Assembly: GCA_013399855.1 (NCBI GenBank)
Contig: VXAY01004337.1
Coordinates: 1,947,662 to 2,011,661 of the forward strand
DNA from: Oxyruncus cristatus
Taxonomy: Eukaryota > Chordata > Aves > Passeriformes > Cotingidae
Length of the DNA stretch: 64,000 bases
Direction of reading: 5' to 3'
Position numbers and translations under genes: made by a program. The stretch's first letter is position 1; each line of letters starts with the position of its first letter. Below are positions 61,810-64,000 of the stretch, piece by piece. The notes below the pieces were generated by a model, which worked only from the letters and a program-made list of their open reading frames with translations, had not been told where the DNA came from and did no database searches.

Positions 61810-63240
61810 GTTCCTGCGGGCCCCCGGCGGCGGGGAGCTGGTCTCACCGCCCGGCAGAGCGCTGGCTCTGTGTGACACCAGGCCGAACGGCTCATGACGG
61901 ACCTTTCCAACCGCTTTAAGTCTTTTGTTTGTTTGTTTCCCGCCCCTGGTTTTGGCAAAAGTTTCGGAAAATTCCCTGCTCTGCTTGGATTCATTTTCCT
62001 TTTGGCTGGAGGAGCACGGTCCTTCACGCCATGCAGTCCCCCAGGGACAGGGCACTTCCCGAGTGGGCTGCTGCCTCCCCTGCTATCGCCACCCGGGCGC
62101 ACGGGACCGCTTGCCTTTCTCCCAGAACTTTGGGATTTCAGACCTTCGCGGCGCGCCTATTGGCGGCGAAGCTTTTACCACCCCTTGAGGCTGCGGGACG
62201 AGACCTTAAAGAACTGCGATTAAGGGCGTTTAAACAGCACCCGACGCTGCCATCGCAGGGCTCTGCTGCGCTCGCCTGCACCCGCAGGTGCACCGCCCGC
62301 CCGCACCCCCGGCCCCCGCCCGCTCCTCGGCGTCCCGCCGCCGGCGGCACGGCGAGNNNNNNNNNNNNNNNNNNNNNNNNNNNNNNNNNNNNNNNNNNNN
62401 NNNNNNNNNNNNNNNNNNNNNNNNNNNNNNNNNNNNNNNNNNNNNNNNNNNNNNNNNNNNNNNNNNNNNNNNNNNNNNNNNNNNNNNNNNNNNNNNNNNN
62501 NNNNNNNNNNNNNNNNNNNNNNNNNNNNNNNNNNNNNNNNNNNNNNNNNNNNNNNNNNNNNNNNNNNNNNNNNNNNNNNNNNNNNNNNNNNNNNNNNNNN
62601 NNNNNNNNNNNNNNNNNNNNNNNNNNNNNNNNNNNNNNNNNNNNNNNNNNNNNNNNNNNNNNNNNNNNNNNNNNNNNNNNNNNNNNNNNNNNNNNNNNNN
62701 NNNNNNNNNNNNNNNNNNNNNNNNNNNNNNNNNNNNNNNNNNNNNNNNNNNNNNNNNNNNNNNNNNNNNNNNNNNNNNNNNNNNNNNNNNNNNNNNNNNN
62801 NNNNNNCCCGGCCCGGCCGCCGCGGCCCCTCAGTGGGCTGGGACGGGGCGCCGGGCTCCGGGGCCGGGCGGGCTGGCGGGGGGCCTCCCCGAGGGCTGCG
62901 GGGAGCGGAGCGGAGAGCTCGGCGGGGCCGTCTGTGGAGACGCGGCGCCTCTCCGCCGGGCTGGAAGGTGTGTCCAAGCGCATTCATTATGTCAGCCGGG
63001 GACGAGGAGTGACGGACGCAGCCAACAATGCCTCCTTGCCCAGCAGCCCCCCGGGGAAGGGGGGTAGGGCGGGGAGCCGAGGTGGCTGTCCCGCGATGCC
63101 CGCCCCGATATGGCGGCGGGGCGGCGCCTCCCGGCCAGGGGCTGCACCTGTGTGGAGGGAACGGGAGGGCAAGGGAAAGGCCGCTGGCCTTTGTGCCGTC
63201 GGGGAGGTGGCTCCGGTGCTGGCCGCGGAGAGATCATGTC
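61810..63240. promoter_or_regulatory. Large CpG island, probable DBX2 promoter and first exon
   Basis: Strong rise in GC and CpG content on both sides of the gap at 62357-62806. It is the only large CpG island upstream of DBX2 exon 2, and developmental homeobox genes usually start in such islands. DBX2 exon 1 would need to end in a single base before a GT donor on the minus strand; I cannot identify it in the visible flanks, so I place it in the gap. Alternatives are the start of a plus-strand gene (for example ANO6) or a divergent noncoding transcript, but I see no ANO6 N-terminal codons. Confidence 0.6.
62357..62806. other. Assembly gap (450 N)
   Basis: Run of N inside the CpG island, with nearly pure G/C sequence on both edges. 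Its size would suit a first coding exon of about 140 codons, the part of DBX2 that is missing, although gap lengths in draft assemblies are estimates. Confidence 0.98.
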
Positions 63241-64000
63241 GACCTAATGATCCCATGAGGTAATGGGAAGACAGTCATTAGCTCACTCCCTCTGGGCATT
63301 TTTATCTGGCCTTTTTTTTCTTTTTTCCTTTTAGTTACCCACCCCCCCAAATACATGCCGGATTTTCAACATTTGTCTTAATAAATCTGATTAAGATCAG
63401 CACGGCACTGTTAATCATGTTTTCCTTGAGATGTGGGACAATGCTTTGTGCAGGCATAAACATTCTTTGTCAGGGTGGCTTATTATTATATTCTTATTTA
63501 TTTGCTTACAAATGATGAAATGTGGCAAAGATGTCTCATTTTGCAGTTCAAACCCAGATGCAGAAAGTTAAAATTGGATGCTGTTCCCAAAGATCTGAAA
63601 GCATCTCCCTGTTTTGCTGAGAAATACTTTTACTTCAAAGCGGCTGTTCACCAGTCTAATCTTGGGGATATTCCTTGCAAGATCCTCTGGAGCAAGCGCA
63701 TCCCTTAGTTTTGTATAGTAGCAGAGGCATAACCTCTTGGACATCAGGGTAGTTCAAAGCTAAAACTAGCTGGACAAGTGGAATCATCTGTGCCCTCAGA
63801 CGGGAAACGGGAAGGATGATTTAAATGCTGTGGCACTAAGGAATACCTTGGGAGGTGTAAATTAGATGTTTGGATGTCCCACTCTTTCCTTCACATCCTT
63901 GAGTGGGTTGGCCCTGCTACAGTTTGGGCACCTACTCCATTGGCATTAAGATGTTGTTTGCTGTGGTGCCAGGGACCCATGGAGTCTGACTTTCTGTCTT
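63241..64000. other. Right flank, no gene seen
   Basis: CpG content falls sharply after about 63240. There is a C-run and a poly-T/pyrimidine tract near 63310-63350. No protein or RNA gene recognised; it is probably upstream flank of the CpG-island promoter. Confidence 0.5.

Noticed and set aside
62807..63260. Possible ANO6 first exon on the plus strand
   Set aside because: None of the three plus frames shows the acidic N-terminal sequence expected of ANO6; only the neighbour order in other vertebrates suggests it.
61929..63263. 444-codon plus-strand frame and overlapping frames across the second gap
   Set aside because: Open only because of N and because CpG-rich DNA has few stops; residues are random Arg/Pro/Gly/Ala with no family resemblance.
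1..64000. CRISPR arrays, operons, bacterial or phage genes
   Set aside because: Short repeats are microsatellites or single duplications; gene structure is spliced and vertebrate throughout.

Overview
The window is nuclear DNA from a bird. It is AT-rich, intron- and intergene-dominated sequence with several CR1 LINE fragments and one solo LTR of a type I recall as abundant in songbirds and other Neoaves. It carries two recognisable, spliced vertebrate genes. No bacterial, viral or CRISPR-like gene content is visible. The assembly is a draft: there are two N gaps (30417-30913 and 62357-62806), both inside GC-rich sequence, and a single N at 50091 that joins two near-identical copies of about 400 bp.

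Layout. 1-30.4 kb is intergenic, with an LTR at 2521-3109, CR1 pieces near 12.8, 16.0-16.8 and 29.0-29.8 kb, microsatellites and a few AT-rich blocks that look like conserved noncoding sequence. 30.9-34.5 kb on the plus strand is a prolactin-family hormone gene, the prolactin-like gene PRL-L (also called PRL2) of non-mammalian vertebrates. Four coding exons are intact and spliceable; the first short exon is missing, probably in the adjacent gap. 34.8-35.5 kb is another CR1. A small isolated CpG island lies at 36.8-37.1 kb. 42.9-50.9 kb on the minus strand holds exons 4, 3 and 2 of the homeobox gene DBX2. Its first exon is not visible and most likely lies in the gap inside the large CpG island at 61.8-63.2 kb. 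The right edge (63.2-64 kb) has no recognisable gene.

The two genes are not a functional unit. PRL-L would make a secreted four-helix cytokine-type hormone. DBX2 is a nuclear homeodomain factor of the developing neural tube. Their proximity is a synteny marker: in mammals DBX2 lies between NELL2 and ANO6, and the prolactin-like gene is absent there, to my knowledge.

I found no convincing undescribed biological system. The points most worth a second look are the PRL-L cysteine framework, the probable false tandem duplication in DBX2 intron 2, the orphan CpG island, the two gap-hidden first exons and some homeodomain-motif-rich noncoding blocks.
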